64,000 nt of DNA from Oscillospiraceae bacterium (GCA_031262405.1 JAISHS010000025.1:1-64000), one strand, 5' to 3'; positions 16,969 through 25,900 are shown, numbered from the stretch's first letter. Notes: generated by a model not told the origin, from the sequence alone. Numbers and translations: made by a program.

Positions 16969-17035
16969 ACTATTGTCCTCCAAACTATTTTCGCCTGTAA
17001 CAAATTCAACCTACTATACCAAAATCTTCAAGATT

Positions 17036-17064
17036 ATTATACGCATTTCACGTCGTAAAGTCAA
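17036..17064 (-). promoter_or_regulatory. Promoter of serC-serA
   Basis: TTGACT, 17 bp, TATAAT on the minus strand. A 13-bp palindrome AATCTT-C-AAGATT (17023-17035) directly abuts the -10 box and spans the expected start point, so it could be an operator. Confidence 0.8.
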
Positions 17065-17078
17065 CCTCTGCACAGTTA

Positions 17079-18383
17079 TTATTCTCGCTCCTGCTCTTGT
17101 GCCGAAACACCCACGAGCGCGTTCCCCTCAAGGCCTGTTATAAAAATCTCCCGCGCGTGCCCTCGCCCCTGCTCGCCCATAACCTGCACAAGCGCATAGT
17201 TGTCCGCGTGACCCTCCCAGACTCCGTCAGAGCAGGTCTCAAAGACGACCGGCAGGGTTTTCCCCACGCAGGAGCGCAAAAACGCCTCTTCCATGCGCTC
17301 AGCAAGCTCTCTCGCGCGCTTAGCTCGAGCGGTCTTCACCGCATTGGTCAGCTGTCCCGGAAGCTGCGCCGCGCTTGTGCCCGGACGCGCAGAATACGGG
17401 AAGATGTGCATAGACGAAAACGCGCACTTCTCGATAAAGCTCAGAGTTTTCGCGAAATCCTCCTCAGTCTCCCCCGGAAAGCCGACAATCAAATCCGCCG
17501 TCATGCCGCACTCTGGGAAAAACTCCCTCAAAATCTCCGTCGCCTCAAAAAACTGCCGCGTGTCATACCTTCGATTCATCTCCTTGAGCGTCCTGTCACA
17601 GCCGCTCTGCAGGGAAAGATGAAAGTGCGGACAAATCTTCCCCGTCGCCCTGAGCCTCTCGGCAAATTCGCGCGTGATTACCCTCGGCTCGAGCGAGCCG
17701 AGCCGCAGACGCATAGCCCCGCTCACGGCAGCCATCGCCTCAAGGGCCTCTATGAGGCTGCTTTTCGGCTCGAGATCGACCCCATAGGACGAAATCTCAA
17801 TCCCCGTCATCACAAGCTCCCCGACGCCCTTTTCAGAAAGCGCGGCGCACTGCGCGGCGCAGCGCTCCTTCGGCAGCGAGCGCGGCCGCCCCCGTGTATA
17901 GGGTATAACGCAATAGCTGCAAAAATTCGCGCAGCCGTCTTGAATTTTAAGCGTCGCCCGAGCTCTCCCCTCAAAGGCCCCGCCCGGAAGCTCCTCGAAA
18001 ATGCGCCGCTTGAACGGCTCGTCCACAAAAACCGCTCTCTCCCGCCTACTGAGCGCGCTCATAATATCCTCAAAAAAGTGCTTTTTATCCCCGCTTCCGT
18101 GAACTACGTCCGCGCCCAGCTCCTCTATGCCCTCCCTTGACAGCTGTGAAAGGCAGCCGCAGACCGCCGTTACGGCGTCGGGGTTCTCCGCTTTGAGCCG
18201 CCTTAGAGCCTGACGCGACTTTCTCGCGCTCTCGGACGTCACCGCGCAGGTGTTGACTATAACCAAATCCGCGCGCTCTCCCGCCTGCGCCGGAAAAATC
18301 CCGCGCTCCTCTAAAAGACCCTCCAGTGCCTGAGTCTCAAACTGATTCACCTTGCAGCCGAGCGTATATGCTCTATATTTCAT
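17079..18383 (-). CDS. mtaB: tRNA t6A37 methylthiotransferase MtaB
   Basis: Radical-SAM enzyme that adds a methylthio group to t6A at position 37 of tRNAs. N-terminal UPF0004 domain (YTLGCKVNQFETQ, with conserved Cys), radical-SAM cluster motif CANFCSYCVIPYTRGR, and a C-terminal TRAM-like RNA-binding region. The track ORF extends upstream to 18722 across the divergent promoter; the true start is the ATG at 18383, preceded by AAGGTG, giving 434 residues. KVNQ and overall length favour MtaB over MiaB or RimO. Confidence 0.93.
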   Translation of the reverse strand: MKYRAYTLGCKVNQFETQALEGLLEERGIFPAQAGERADLVIVNTCAVTSESARKSRQALRRLKAENPDAVTAVCGCLSQLSREGIEELGADVVHGSGDKKHFFEDIMSALSRRERAVFVDEPFKRRIFEELPGGAFEGRARATLKIQDGCANFCSYCVIPYTRGRPRSLPKERCAAQCAALSEKGVGELVMTGIEISSYGVDLEPKSSLIEALEAMAAVSGAMRLRLGSLEPRVITREFAERLRATGKICPHFHLSLQSGCDRTLKEMNRRYDTRQFFEATEILREFFPECGMTADLIVGFPGETEEDFAKTLSFIEKCAFSSMHIFPYSARPGTSAAQLPGQLTNAVKTARAKRARELAERMEEAFLRSCVGKTLPVVFETCSDGVWEGHADNYALVQVMGEQGRGHAREIFITGLEGNALVGVSAQEQERE

Positions 18384-18436
18384 ATGTTCACCTTGGAAAG
18401 GACTAAAAATCCATACATTTTTAATCGGTGCTTCCC

Positions 18437-18465
18437 TTGTATTTTTGTTTGCTTGTGTGTATACT
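18437..18465 (+). promoter_or_regulatory. Promoter of the cysteine desulfurase gene
   Basis: TTGTAT, 17 bp, TATACT on the plus strand, about 60 bp upstream of the start codon in the divergent spacer with mtaB. Confidence 0.65.
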
Positions 18466-18527
18466 AAATATAACTGATAATTTAAAGAGATAAAGCTGAT
18501 ATTCAAAGAGAAAGAAGAGAGAAAACA

Positions 18528-19661
18528 ATGCGAATTTATCTTGACAACGCCGCGACAACCCCCGTGCGACCCGAGGCCGCGAAGGCCGCCATAGACGCCA
18601 TGACAGTGCGCTACGGCAACCCCAGCTCTAGTCACACCATGGGCAGAGAAGCCACCGAAATGCTCGAGAGCGCAAGAGCGCAGCTCGCCGAGGCTCTGGG
18701 CGCAAAGCCGGAGGAGCTGCACTTCACCTCCGGCGGCACCGAGGGCATAAACACCGCCATACGCATGGGCGCACTTTCAATGTCCCGCCGCGGCAAGCAC
18801 ATTATAAGCTCCCTTGCCGAGCACAGCGCCACGACTCACAGTCTGGACGAGCTTGAAAAGCAGGGCTTTTCCGTAACGCGCCTCAAGCCGCAAAGAGACG
18901 GCTCCGTTAGTGTCGAGCAGGTCGAGGCCGCCCTGCGGGATGACACCGTTATGGTCTCGCTCATGCTCGTCAACAACGAAACCGGCGGCGTAACTGATAT
19001 AGCCGCCGTCTCGCAGCTTCTAAAATCCAAAAACAGCCCCGCTCTCTTGCACACGGACGCTGTCCAGGGCTTTCTCAAAGTACCCTTCACGGTGAAATCC
19101 CTGGGGGTAGACCTGCTCAGTCTCAGCGGACATAAAATACACGCCCCAAAGGGCGTGGGCGCTCTCTTTATCAGAGACGGCGTGAAAATCCATCCCCTGC
19201 TCGTCGGCGGCCCGCACGAGGGAAATCTCCGCGCGGGAACTCAGGCAATGCCCGCGATTATGGCGCTGGGCGTCGCGTCACAGCTCGGCTCGCGGGAGCT
19301 TACCGAGAGCCTGAGGCATATGTCGCAGCTGAAAGCGGCTCTCCAATCCCGCCTTACGGATGAGATTCCCGGTCTGCAAATCCTCTCGGGAGCCGCCCCG
19401 CATATAATCAGCATCTCCCTGCCCGGCCATCGCAGCGAAACGCTCATGAACTTTCTCGAGGCGCGCGAAATCTTCGTCTCAAAAAGCTCCGCCTGCAAAA
19501 AGGGCGCACGCAGCCACGTCCTCGAGGCGATAGAGCTGCCCCCCGCCGTAATCGACGGCGCGCTGCGAATCGGACTGTCCCACTACAGCACGCTTGAGGA
19601 GATTACCGCCCTTATTGACAGCCTAAAGGAGGCCTTCGAAACCCTATTTAAGAAGCTATAA
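18528..19661 (+). CDS. Cysteine desulfurase (NifS/IscS-type)
   Basis: PLP enzyme that takes sulfur from cysteine as a persulfide for Fe-S clusters or tRNA thiolation. N-terminal YLDNAATTPV, PLP lysine in SLSGHKIHAPKG and active-site cysteine in SSACKKG are present over 377 residues. It is monocistronic; no iscU, thiI or mnmA neighbour helps decide the acceptor. Divergence from mtaB, itself an Fe-S enzyme acting on tRNA, is suggestive only. Confidence 0.93.
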   Translation: MRIYLDNAATTPVRPEAAKAAIDAMTVRYGNPSSSHTMGREATEMLESARAQLAEALGAKPEELHFTSGGTEGINTAIRMGALSMSRRGKHIISSLAEHSATTHSLDELEKQGFSVTRLKPQRDGSVSVEQVEAALRDDTVMVSLMLVNNETGGVTDIAAVSQLLKSKNSPALLHTDAVQGFLKVPFTVKSLGVDLLSLSGHKIHAPKGVGALFIRDGVKIHPLLVGGPHEGNLRAGTQAMPAIMALGVASQLGSRELTESLRHMSQLKAALQSRLTDEIPGLQILSGAAPHIISISLPGHRSETLMNFLEAREIFVSKSSACKKGARSHVLEAIELPPAVIDGALRIGLSHYSTLEEITALIDSLKEAFETLFKKL

Positions 19662-19691
19662 GTTCAGCAGAAGTGATTTAACAATATTTCT

Positions 19692-19725
19692 CGATTGTCA
19701 ATTTTCAATTCTCAATTCTCAATTG
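19692..19725 (-). repeat. AATTGAN heptad array at the end of the AI-2E permease gene
   Basis: Minus strand: AATTGAG, AATTGAG, AATTGAA, AATTGAC, AATCGAG. The first unit supplies the last codon (AAT) and the TGA stop of the permease. No hairpin follows before the convergent desulfurase gene. Confidence 0.85.
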
Positions 19726-21032
19726 TCTTTATCGTGCCAGGGAGCCTTGTCCGCACTGCTTTGGGCGGGGTCTTCCTGGTCTGTTTTTTCGGAAAGCTTG
19801 ACGGGCTGACGGGTTTCGGGGTCTATGTGATCGAGGTCGATATAGACCTCGTTATCCAGCGGCAGACCCCGTTTTTTAAGCTGCTTTTGCACCAGATAGC
19901 GAATCGCGGCATAGATCACCACAAAGAGCGGCACCCCGATAATCATCCCGACGGGCCCGAGCAGTCCCGCCCCGACGATAATCGCAAACATCACCCAAAA
20001 GCCGGAAAGCCCCGTCGCATTGCCCAGAATCTTCGGCGCGAGAATGTTCCCGTCAAACTGCTGCAAAACAATAATAAACAGCACGAATATAAGGCACTGC
20101 AAGGGCGAATACATGAGCACGATGAGGGCAGAGGGAATCGCCCCGATAAAGGGTCCGAAAAAGGGAATGATGTTCGTAACCCCGATGATAATCGCAATCA
20201 GCACCGCGTCCTTAATGCCTATCAGCAGGCAGCCGAGATAGCAGAGCACCCCAACCGCCAGCGCATCCAGCAGCTGTCCGGCGAAATATCCCATGAAGGA
20301 TTTGTTGGTAAAGCGCAGAACATTCAGCAGATTGTTGCTCTGCTTGAGGGGCAAAACGCTGTAGACCAGCCTCTTGCTCTGCGCGGCAAATCTCTCGCGG
20401 TTATACATTATATAGACCGAGGCGACAACCGCGATAAAGAAATTCATAAGCGCTCTTATAACGCTGAAAACGCCGATGGAGACGTTGATTATAAGCTCGT
20501 TCATCTCCGGCAAAATCTCGTTTGCCCATTTCGTCAGCGATTCCTCAACGTTTCCCAAAAGATCAGTTAAGACGGCGTTAACGGTCTCATGCTCGGCAAG
20601 GGTCGTGTTCGCCCAGTCAACAACTGCCTGAACGCTGACGTCCAGATTCGAAATTATACTCCTAATGCTGTTATAGAGCGCCGGAAGAACAATCCACAGC
20701 AGCAGCGCAACCGCGCCCAGAAGCGCAACAATCGCAAGCGTTACGGAAAAACCGCGGCCAAAGTTATCGGCGCGATGGGCGTTCTTCTTAAAAATCCTCT
20801 CCCCCAGCACGCTGCCCGCCACTCTCTCTAAGAGCTTGACCAGCGGCGTCAGCAGATATGCGATAACCAGACCCCAGATTATGGGCGTGAGAATGGTGTT
20901 GATCTCCTTAAAAATCGCCCTTATGCCCGACCAGCGCTGAATAATCCAGAAGACCGCCAGACAGGCAAGTATAACCACCAGAGCCGTAAGGCCCCAATAG
21001 AGATACTTTTTGTCCCATTTGAACTTACTCAT
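19719..21032 (-). CDS. AI-2E family transporter
   Basis: 437-residue protein of the AI-2E/YtvI-PerM superfamily with about eight membrane helices; the C-terminal family region (IIGVTNIIPFFGPFIGAIP and LAPKILGNATGLSGFWVMFAIIVGAGLLGP) is well conserved. Members move solutes or Na+; a role in autoinducer-2 export is shown for only a few. The hydrophilic Asp/Lys-rich tail ends at the heptad array stop codon. Substrate unknown. Confidence 0.85.
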   Translation of the reverse strand: MSKFKWDKKYLYWGLTALVVILACLAVFWIIQRWSGIRAIFKEINTILTPIIWGLVIAYLLTPLVKLLERVAGSVLGERIFKKNAHRADNFGRGFSVTLAIVALLGAVALLLWIVLPALYNSIRSIISNLDVSVQAVVDWANTTLAEHETVNAVLTDLLGNVEESLTKWANEILPEMNELIINVSIGVFSVIRALMNFFIAVVASVYIMYNRERFAAQSKRLVYSVLPLKQSNNLLNVLRFTNKSFMGYFAGQLLDALAVGVLCYLGCLLIGIKDAVLIAIIIGVTNIIPFFGPFIGAIPSALIVLMYSPLQCLIFVLFIIVLQQFDGNILAPKILGNATGLSGFWVMFAIIVGAGLLGPVGMIIGVPLFVVIYAAIRYLVQKQLKKRGLPLDNEVYIDLDHIDPETRQPVKLSEKTDQEDPAQSSADKAPWHDKDN

Positions 21033-21117
21033 AGCCTGTCCGTTCCCGCCTTAATAGTTTTTGGTCAGCCACTTGTATCCAACCGCTTCCCTAACCGGAG
21101 TTGGTTGACACTCAGCG

Positions 21118-21537
21118 TCACTGCGCCCTGACGTATTTCTTGACGTCGTCGCCGACGAGCGCCGGATCACAGGTGGCGCTGATTGTAAATTTCACGCCCT
21201 CCGCCTCGCCGAAGGCGTCAAGCTCGGCTATGAGCGCGCCCATGCCGTCCAAGCCCACGTCGCTGAACATTTTAAAGAAGTTGTCGATGAAAATGTGTGT
21301 AATATCATAGTTTGCCGCGTGAAGCCCCGAAATGAAGCCCTTGAAAAACTCAGCCGCGCCGAATTTATAGTCTGAGGCGTGTATAAGACGAACAGTGTAA
21401 GGGATGTCATAGGTGAGCTTTTTGTCTTTTTCAAGACAGATTACGCTGCCGTTTTCTTCTTCAACCGCTTTCCTTACCAGATCTACCAGCAACTTTGTTT
21501 TCCCGCTTCCCTTGAGACCCAGAATTAACCTAACCAT
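21118..21537 (-). CDS. Small P-loop ATP-binding protein of unknown function
   Basis: 139 residues with Walker A GLKGSGKT at residues 6-13 and a Walker B-like strand ITHIFIDNF near residue 85; the rest matches no family I can name with certainty. AGGAGG lies 9 nt before the ATG at 21537, so this start is preferred to the upstream GTG at 21546. It stands alone between pgi and the AI-2E permease. It could be a minimal kinase-like or AAA-type protein; partner and substrate cannot be inferred. Confidence 0.7.
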   Translation of the reverse strand: MVRLILGLKGSGKTKLLVDLVRKAVEEENGSVICLEKDKKLTYDIPYTVRLIHASDYKFGAAEFFKGFISGLHAANYDITHIFIDNFFKMFSDVGLDGMGALIAELDAFGEAEGVKFTISATCDPALVGDDVKKYVRAQ

Positions 21538-21615
21538 GGCAACCACCCTCCTAGCAAGTTTTCTCTATAGTACCACAGAAAACCCCAGACTTCAAATGTC
21601 AAGTTGTTAACATTT

Positions 21616-22902
21616 TCATTCCCGTTCTTGAAGCATCTTAAACATATTCTTTTTATATGCCTCAACTCCCGGCTGGTTAAAGGGATTGACCCCGGAAACA
21701 TAAGCCGAAAGCGCGCAGCTCATCTCAAAGAAGCAAACAAGCTCTGCAAAGCCCTCCTCGTCCCTTCTCGACGCGGTAATCGCTATGTTCGGAACGTCGC
21801 CCTTGATGTGCGCGCCCGCAACAGCCTTGGTTACTATCCTTTGAACCTCGCCGAATTGCACCCCCGCCAAGTAATTCAGCCCGTCGCGGTCGCGCAGCTC
21901 AAAGGGCACCTTAAGCTCGGCGCCGTCGTCCTCAAAGGAGACGACCGTCTCCATCAGCCTGCGCGGGCCGTCCTGAATAAACTGCCCCATGGAGTGCAAA
22001 TCCGCGCTGAATTCAACAGATGCCGGGTAAATCCCGATACCGTTTTTGCCCTCGCTCTCGCCGAAAAGCTGCTTCCACCACTCCGCCATAAAGCGAAAGG
22101 ACGGTTCAAAGCAGGCTAAAATCTCAATCTGTCTGCCCAGCCCGTAGAGATGCTGACGCACCCCGGCATAGATCCAAGCGGGGTTCTCAGAAGAGCGCAA
22201 ATCCAGATCATGCAGCTCGCGCACGGCGCAGTTTAAAACCTTCTCAATGTCAATTCCCGCAACCGCCATGGGCAGCAGCCCGACGGCAGAGAGCACCGAA
22301 AAGCGCCCGCCCACGTCGTTCGGAACAATAAAGCGCTCCCAGCCCTCGGAAACCGCCGTGTCGTGCAAAATGCCGCGCTGGGCGTCCGTCGTCGCGATAA
22401 TGCGCCGCTTCGCGCCCGCCGCGCCATATTTTTTCTCCAGCAGCGCCTTGAACACCCTAAAGGACAGAGCCGGCTCAAGCGTGCCGCCCGATTTAGAAAT
22501 CACATTCACCGTAAAATCGCGGTCGCCGATAAGCTCAATAATCTCGCTTATAGCCGCCGGCGAAACGCCGTTTCCGGCAAAGAACACGTCGGGCGTGTCC
22601 TTCTTTTTCATATTATAGTTCGGCGAGCGCAAGAGATCAATCGCGGCCTTCGCCCCGAGATAAGAGCCGCCTATACCGATAACAACCAGAGCCTCGCTAT
22701 TGCCGCGAATTCGCGCGGCAGCCGACAAAATCGCCTTAAGCTCTCCGGCCTTGACCCTCTCCGGCAGCTCCAGCCAGCCTGTGTATTCCGCGCCCTCTCC
22801 GCTGCGCTCAAAAAGCGTCCTATGCGCGTTCGAAACCTTAGAAAAGTCCGGACCCGTCGGACCGAAGAATTCCTTCGCCCCGGATATGTCGATTTTAACC
22901 AT
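21616..22902 (-). CDS. pgi: Glucose-6-phosphate isomerase
   Basis: Interconverts glucose-6-phosphate and fructose-6-phosphate. SIS-fold signatures are seen: VIGIGGSYLGAKAAIDLL, SKSGGTLEPALSFR and the PGI signature region DVGGRFSVLSAVGLLP. 428 residues is typical of the short Firmicutes form. It has its own consensus promoter. Confidence 0.97.
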   Translation of the reverse strand: MVKIDISGAKEFFGPTGPDFSKVSNAHRTLFERSGEGAEYTGWLELPERVKAGELKAILSAAARIRGNSEALVVIGIGGSYLGAKAAIDLLRSPNYNMKKKDTPDVFFAGNGVSPAAISEIIELIGDRDFTVNVISKSGGTLEPALSFRVFKALLEKKYGAAGAKRRIIATTDAQRGILHDTAVSEGWERFIVPNDVGGRFSVLSAVGLLPMAVAGIDIEKVLNCAVRELHDLDLRSSENPAWIYAGVRQHLYGLGRQIEILACFEPSFRFMAEWWKQLFGESEGKNGIGIYPASVEFSADLHSMGQFIQDGPRRLMETVVSFEDDGAELKVPFELRDRDGLNYLAGVQFGEVQRIVTKAVAGAHIKGDVPNIAITASRRDEEGFAELVCFFEMSCALSAYVSGVNPFNQPGVEAYKKNMFKMLQERE

Positions 22903-22962
22903 TGTGCTTTGCCTCTTTCGTGTGTTATATATGTCGTTATATCCTGTTTACAGGCACTGAAT

Positions 22963-22991
22963 ATTATAATACATTCCCCATCTTTTTTCAA
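22963..22991 (-). promoter_or_regulatory. Promoter of pgi
   Basis: TTGAAA, 17 bp, TATAAT on the minus strand. The palindrome CCTGTTTACAGG lies just downstream of the -10 box, in the 5' leader. The remainder of 22903-23087 holds no gene. Confidence 0.75.
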
Positions 22992-23087
22992 GGGAAATTT
23001 TGTCATTATCCCTCCCGCGTGGGGACAAGCTGCCCCGCCCCAATGCATATAACTCCAAAAGTGGGAAACCCACGGCAAAATTGGTCC

Positions 23088-23118
23088 TGCAGACACTAAC
23101 TGAGCGTTAGTGTCTGCA
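23088..23118 (-). terminator. Hairpin after the carboxypeptidase gene
   Basis: Stem TGCAGACACTAAC/GTTAGTGTCTGCA, 13 bp, a few bases past the stop codon at 23126. No T-run follows, so it may protect the 3' end rather than terminate. Confidence 0.5.
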
Positions 23119-23125
23119 TTACACC

Positions 23126-24274
23126 TTACTTCCCGAATAATTTCAGCAGTAGCTTTCCGTAAATTTTAAACGTCGTGAGCCTCTCGACGGCGCTTCCCGC
23201 CAGCAGCGGAACTCGCGTCAGCTCCTCATCACCGCTTCTGACAATCACCTCGCCTAGTCTCGCGCCCTTATCGATCGGCGCCACCAGAGACTCCGGCAAA
23301 ACAATCTCATAGCTTAGGTCCTTCGCCGCGCCCTTTTCAACAAGCATCCCCGCCTGACCGGAGTATTCCGGCTGGAGACTGTTCGTCTCGCCCAGCTCAA
23401 CCGCCACCGGCGGCAGAGCCTCCGGCGCGCGCAGCGAACACAGCTCAAAATTGGCAAAGCCATAGCTGAGCAGCGCCTTCGCGCTCTCAAATCGCTCCGC
23501 ACTCGTCTGCTCGTGCATGACAACCGCTATATACTCCGTGCCGTCCCGCATAGCCGACGCCGAAAGACAGTACATCGCCTTCTTGGTAAAGCCGGTTTTA
23601 AGCCCCGTCGCCCCGTCAAAGAACCTAACGAGCTTGTTTGTATTCGTCAGAGCCGATTCTCCGCCGCGCAGCGAGTCCATCCAAATCGTCGTATAGTCCT
23701 TGATGTCCTCATGGAACAGCAGCTCCCGCGACATAAGCGCAATGTCATAGGCGCTGGTATAGTGGTTATCGTCGTCAGTCAGCCCCGTGCAGTCCATAAA
23801 ATGCGTATCCGCCATTCCGAGCTGCTCTGCGCGCTCGTTCATCCTCGTCACAAAGGCGCTCTCAGATCCGGCTATGCGCTCGGCCATAGCAACGGCGCAG
23901 TCATTGGCGGAGACGACGGCTATCGCCTTGACCATGTCGCCGACCGTCATCTTCTCGTTTTCCTCCAGCCAAATCTGACTGCCCCCCATAGACGCCGCAT
24001 ACGACGAGCAGGTCACCTGATCCTTATACGCGATATTTCCGGCGGCAATCTCCTCCATAATGAGAAGCAGCGTCATGACCTTCGTCACGCTCGCCGGAGC
24101 CAAGCGCTCGTGGGAGTTTTTTTCATAGAGCACGCTCCCGCTCGTTTTTTCCATCAGCACGGCGCTGGGCGCCGTCACCTGCAAAATATCCTCGCCCACG
24201 GGCTCAACAGCATAGGCGGAAACTGTTGACGCCAAGAGAGCCGCAATCAGTATCATAAGAGCAATTTTTTTCAT
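23126..24274 (-). CDS. D-alanyl-D-alanine carboxypeptidase (DacF-type PBP)
   Basis: Serine carboxypeptidase (family S11) trimming the terminal D-Ala of peptidoglycan stems at the outer membrane face. A signal peptide (KKIALMILIAALLAS...) is followed by the SVTK, SAND and KTG (GLKTGFTKK) motifs and a C-terminal beta-rich domain ending in an amphipathic tail. GGAGG lies 8 nt before the ATG at 24274, giving 382 residues; the track start at 24295 is rejected. DacF and DacB types differ mainly in expression, which the sequence does not settle. Confidence 0.93.
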   Translation of the reverse strand: MKKIALMILIAALLASTVSAYAVEPVGEDILQVTAPSAVLMEKTSGSVLYEKNSHERLAPASVTKVMTLLLIMEEIAAGNIAYKDQVTCSSYAASMGGSQIWLEENEKMTVGDMVKAIAVVSANDCAVAMAERIAGSESAFVTRMNERAEQLGMADTHFMDCTGLTDDDNHYTSAYDIALMSRELLFHEDIKDYTTIWMDSLRGGESALTNTNKLVRFFDGATGLKTGFTKKAMYCLSASAMRDGTEYIAVVMHEQTSAERFESAKALLSYGFANFELCSLRAPEALPPVAVELGETNSLQPEYSGQAGMLVEKGAAKDLSYEIVLPESLVAPIDKGARLGEVIVRSGDEELTRVPLLAGSAVERLTTFKIYGKLLLKLFGK

Positions 24275-24640
24275 AAAAAAACCTCCGCAAAACAAGCCTC
24301 ACCAAACTATATGGCTTGTATGCAAAGCTTATGCCCCGCGAGAGCAAAAACTAATTCCAAATCCCTCTGCCGACCCGAATATCAAAATACACAAATTTTC
24401 ACAAAATTTTCCTCAAAAGATTTAAGCCTATTCAATTCGACTGAATATTACAAAACTCACCCCCTTTTCTCAAATCAAGTATTTGCAAGGGTTTTCAACA
24501 TTTTCAACAGGGTTTTCAACACTAATCGCAGAAATCTACCGGCGAATTATTCATAATTCCCAATCCTGACCGCAATCTTTCCGATAAAAGACCGGTTTCC
24601 AGCTCAAAATTTTCTATTGACAAAACAAAAGTTTTGTGCT
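24275..24640. other. Gene-free AT-rich spacer upstream of the carboxypeptidase
   Basis: No credible coding region. TTTTCAAC occurs three times at 24491-24520 with irregular spacing. I find no convincing sigma-A promoter for the carboxypeptidase; GCATA...CATATAGT upstream is only a weak forespore-type match. Confidence 0.5.
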
Positions 24641-24849
24641 TGAGGTAAACATTACCGAACAGTTTTGCTCCGCAAAAAAATTCAAACGAAAGCCCAACGA
24701 AGTGGGTTTCGTTTGAAAGAGGAGGAGCACACTTGCGAGTGAGCGTTTGTGCTTGCACAGACGCGAGGGATGCTGGTGTTGCTCCGACGACGTGGCGGGC
24801 TGCATCCAAAACTGGCGGAAAAGGGCGTCGCCCTTTTCCGACAAGCTAT
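24641..24849 (-). repeat. Dispersed repeat family A, copy 3
   Basis: Shares with 27688-27747 the flanks ACGTGGCGG(N)CTGCA(N)CC and ACTGGCG[hairpin]CGACAAGCT, with a 9-3-9 hairpin GAAAAGGGC-GTC-GCCCTTTTC between them. Other palindromes at about 24653-24717 (CAAACGAAA...TTTCGTTTG). The element touches the rqcP stop codon (TAGCTTGTCGG on the minus strand). Confidence 0.75.
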
Positions 24850-25088
24850 TCAATCTGTTTATACATCGCAGGGGCGTCCGCCTTCGCGGCGGTCTCATTG
24901 ACCGCTAAAACCTCCACGCGCGTAATGCGCCCGCCGAGCCTCAGCTCAATTACGTCCCCTATTTTGACATTATAAGAGGGCTTGGCGATTTTCCCGTTCA
25001 CCTGAACCCTCTGGGAGTCCGCCGCCTCGGCGGCCACCGTGCGCCGCTTAATAAGCCGCGACACCTTCAAATACTTATCCAACCTCAT
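24846..25088 (-). CDS. rqcP: S4-domain RNA-binding protein RqcP (YabO)
   Basis: 80-residue protein that is almost entirely an S4 domain (MRLDKYLKVSRLIKRRTVA..., VNGKIAKPSYNVKIGD). B. subtilis RqcP acts with RqcH in C-terminal alanine tailing on stalled 50S subunits. The start at 25088 (GAGG upstream) is preferred to the track start at 25133, which lies in repeat sequence. It follows mazG and spoVB in the same order as B. subtilis yabM-yabN-yabO, but yabP and yabQ do not follow. The stop codon is part of the family A repeat. Confidence 0.85.
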   Translation of the reverse strand: MRLDKYLKVSRLIKRRTVAAEAADSQRVQVNGKIAKPSYNVKIGDVIELRLGGRITRVEVLAVNETAAKADAPAMYKQIE

Positions 25089-25111
25089 TCTTCGTCCCTC
25101 GTTTTTTTGTT

Positions 25112-25168
25112 GTCGCGCCCCGCGCGACTCCATAAATTGTCAATTCTCAATTGTCAATTGTCAATTAG
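25112..25168 (-). repeat. AATTGAN heptad array plus GTCGCGC hairpin at the mazG 3' end
   Basis: Minus strand: AATTGAC, AATTGAC, AATTGAG, AATTGAC, then ATGGAGTCGCGC-GGG-GCGCGAC. The first unit supplies the last codon and TGA of mazG. Third occurrence of the GTCGCGC hairpin; loop GGG here, AAA in the two complete family B elements. Confidence 0.85.
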
Positions 25169-25880
25169 TCTCCCCACGCTCTTCCCTTTTCGCAAACTCC
25201 CCGATAAACTCATCACAACTCTTCTGCAGCGCCATCTCCGGATCGACCCCTGCGGCTCTCGCAAGCGAAACCGCCGAGAAAAGCAGCTCCCCCAGCGCGC
25301 CCTCCGCCTTATCGGAGTCTCCCGCGCCGAGCGCCGACTCAAAGCCCGCCAGCGCGCCGCGAAGCTTGTCCGCCGCATTTGGGAAATCCGCTCCCGCTTT
25401 ACTCGCCTTCTTCAGCAGCTTCTCCGCTCGCCAAAGCGCAGGCAGGCTCTTTGCAACAGCCTCCAGCGACTTCGTTACCGTGGTCTGACTCTTCTCCCTG
25501 CGCTTTAGCTCCTCCCAGTTGACTAGCACCTGCCCGGAGCCTTCAACCTGCACGTCTCCAAAGACGTGCGGATGCCGGAAAATAAGCTTCTTACAGGCCG
25601 CGTCCGCGACGGCGTCCACGTCGAAAACGCCCTTCTCCTCCTCAATGCGCGAGTGGAAAAGCACCTGCATCATTAAGTCGCCCAGCTCCTCCTTCAAGTG
25701 ATCAGGAGAGCCCTCGTCAATCGCCTCGCAGACCTCATAGGCCTCCTCCAAGAGATTTCGGCGAATGGATTCGTGGGTCTGCTCTATATCCCAGGGGCAG
25801 CCCCCCGGCGAGCGCAGCAGCGCGATAATCGCGCGAAAATCCTCAAGGTTATACTGCGCCTTAAACTCAAAATCAACCAT
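25161..25880 (-). CDS. mazG: Nucleoside triphosphate pyrophosphohydrolase MazG
   Basis: Hydrolyses (d)NTPs to monophosphates and pyrophosphate as a house-cleaning enzyme. N-terminal signature CPWDIEQTHES followed by the helical metal site LLEEAYEVCEAID and EELGD, then a second MazG-like helical half (EKLLKKASKAGADF...). 239 residues is the normal length. It starts about 20 bp after spoVB and its stop lies inside a heptad array. Confidence 0.95.
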   Translation of the reverse strand: MVDFEFKAQYNLEDFRAIIALLRSPGGCPWDIEQTHESIRRNLLEEAYEVCEAIDEGSPDHLKEELGDLMMQVLFHSRIEEEKGVFDVDAVADAACKKLIFRHPHVFGDVQVEGSGQVLVNWEELKRREKSQTTVTKSLEAVAKSLPALWRAEKLLKKASKAGADFPNAADKLRGALAGFESALGAGDSDKAEGALGELLFSAVSLARAAGVDPEMALQKSCDEFIGEFAKREERGETN

Positions 25881-25900
25881 GCGTTACTGTCCTCTTTATA

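Noticed and set aside
24275-24340. Forespore sigma-factor promoter for the carboxypeptidase
   Set aside because: GCATA...CATATAGT matches the consensus only partly; not enough to support.
24311-24556. 81-residue plus-strand ORF upstream of the carboxypeptidase
   Set aside because: No start signal, and it lies in low-complexity spacer.
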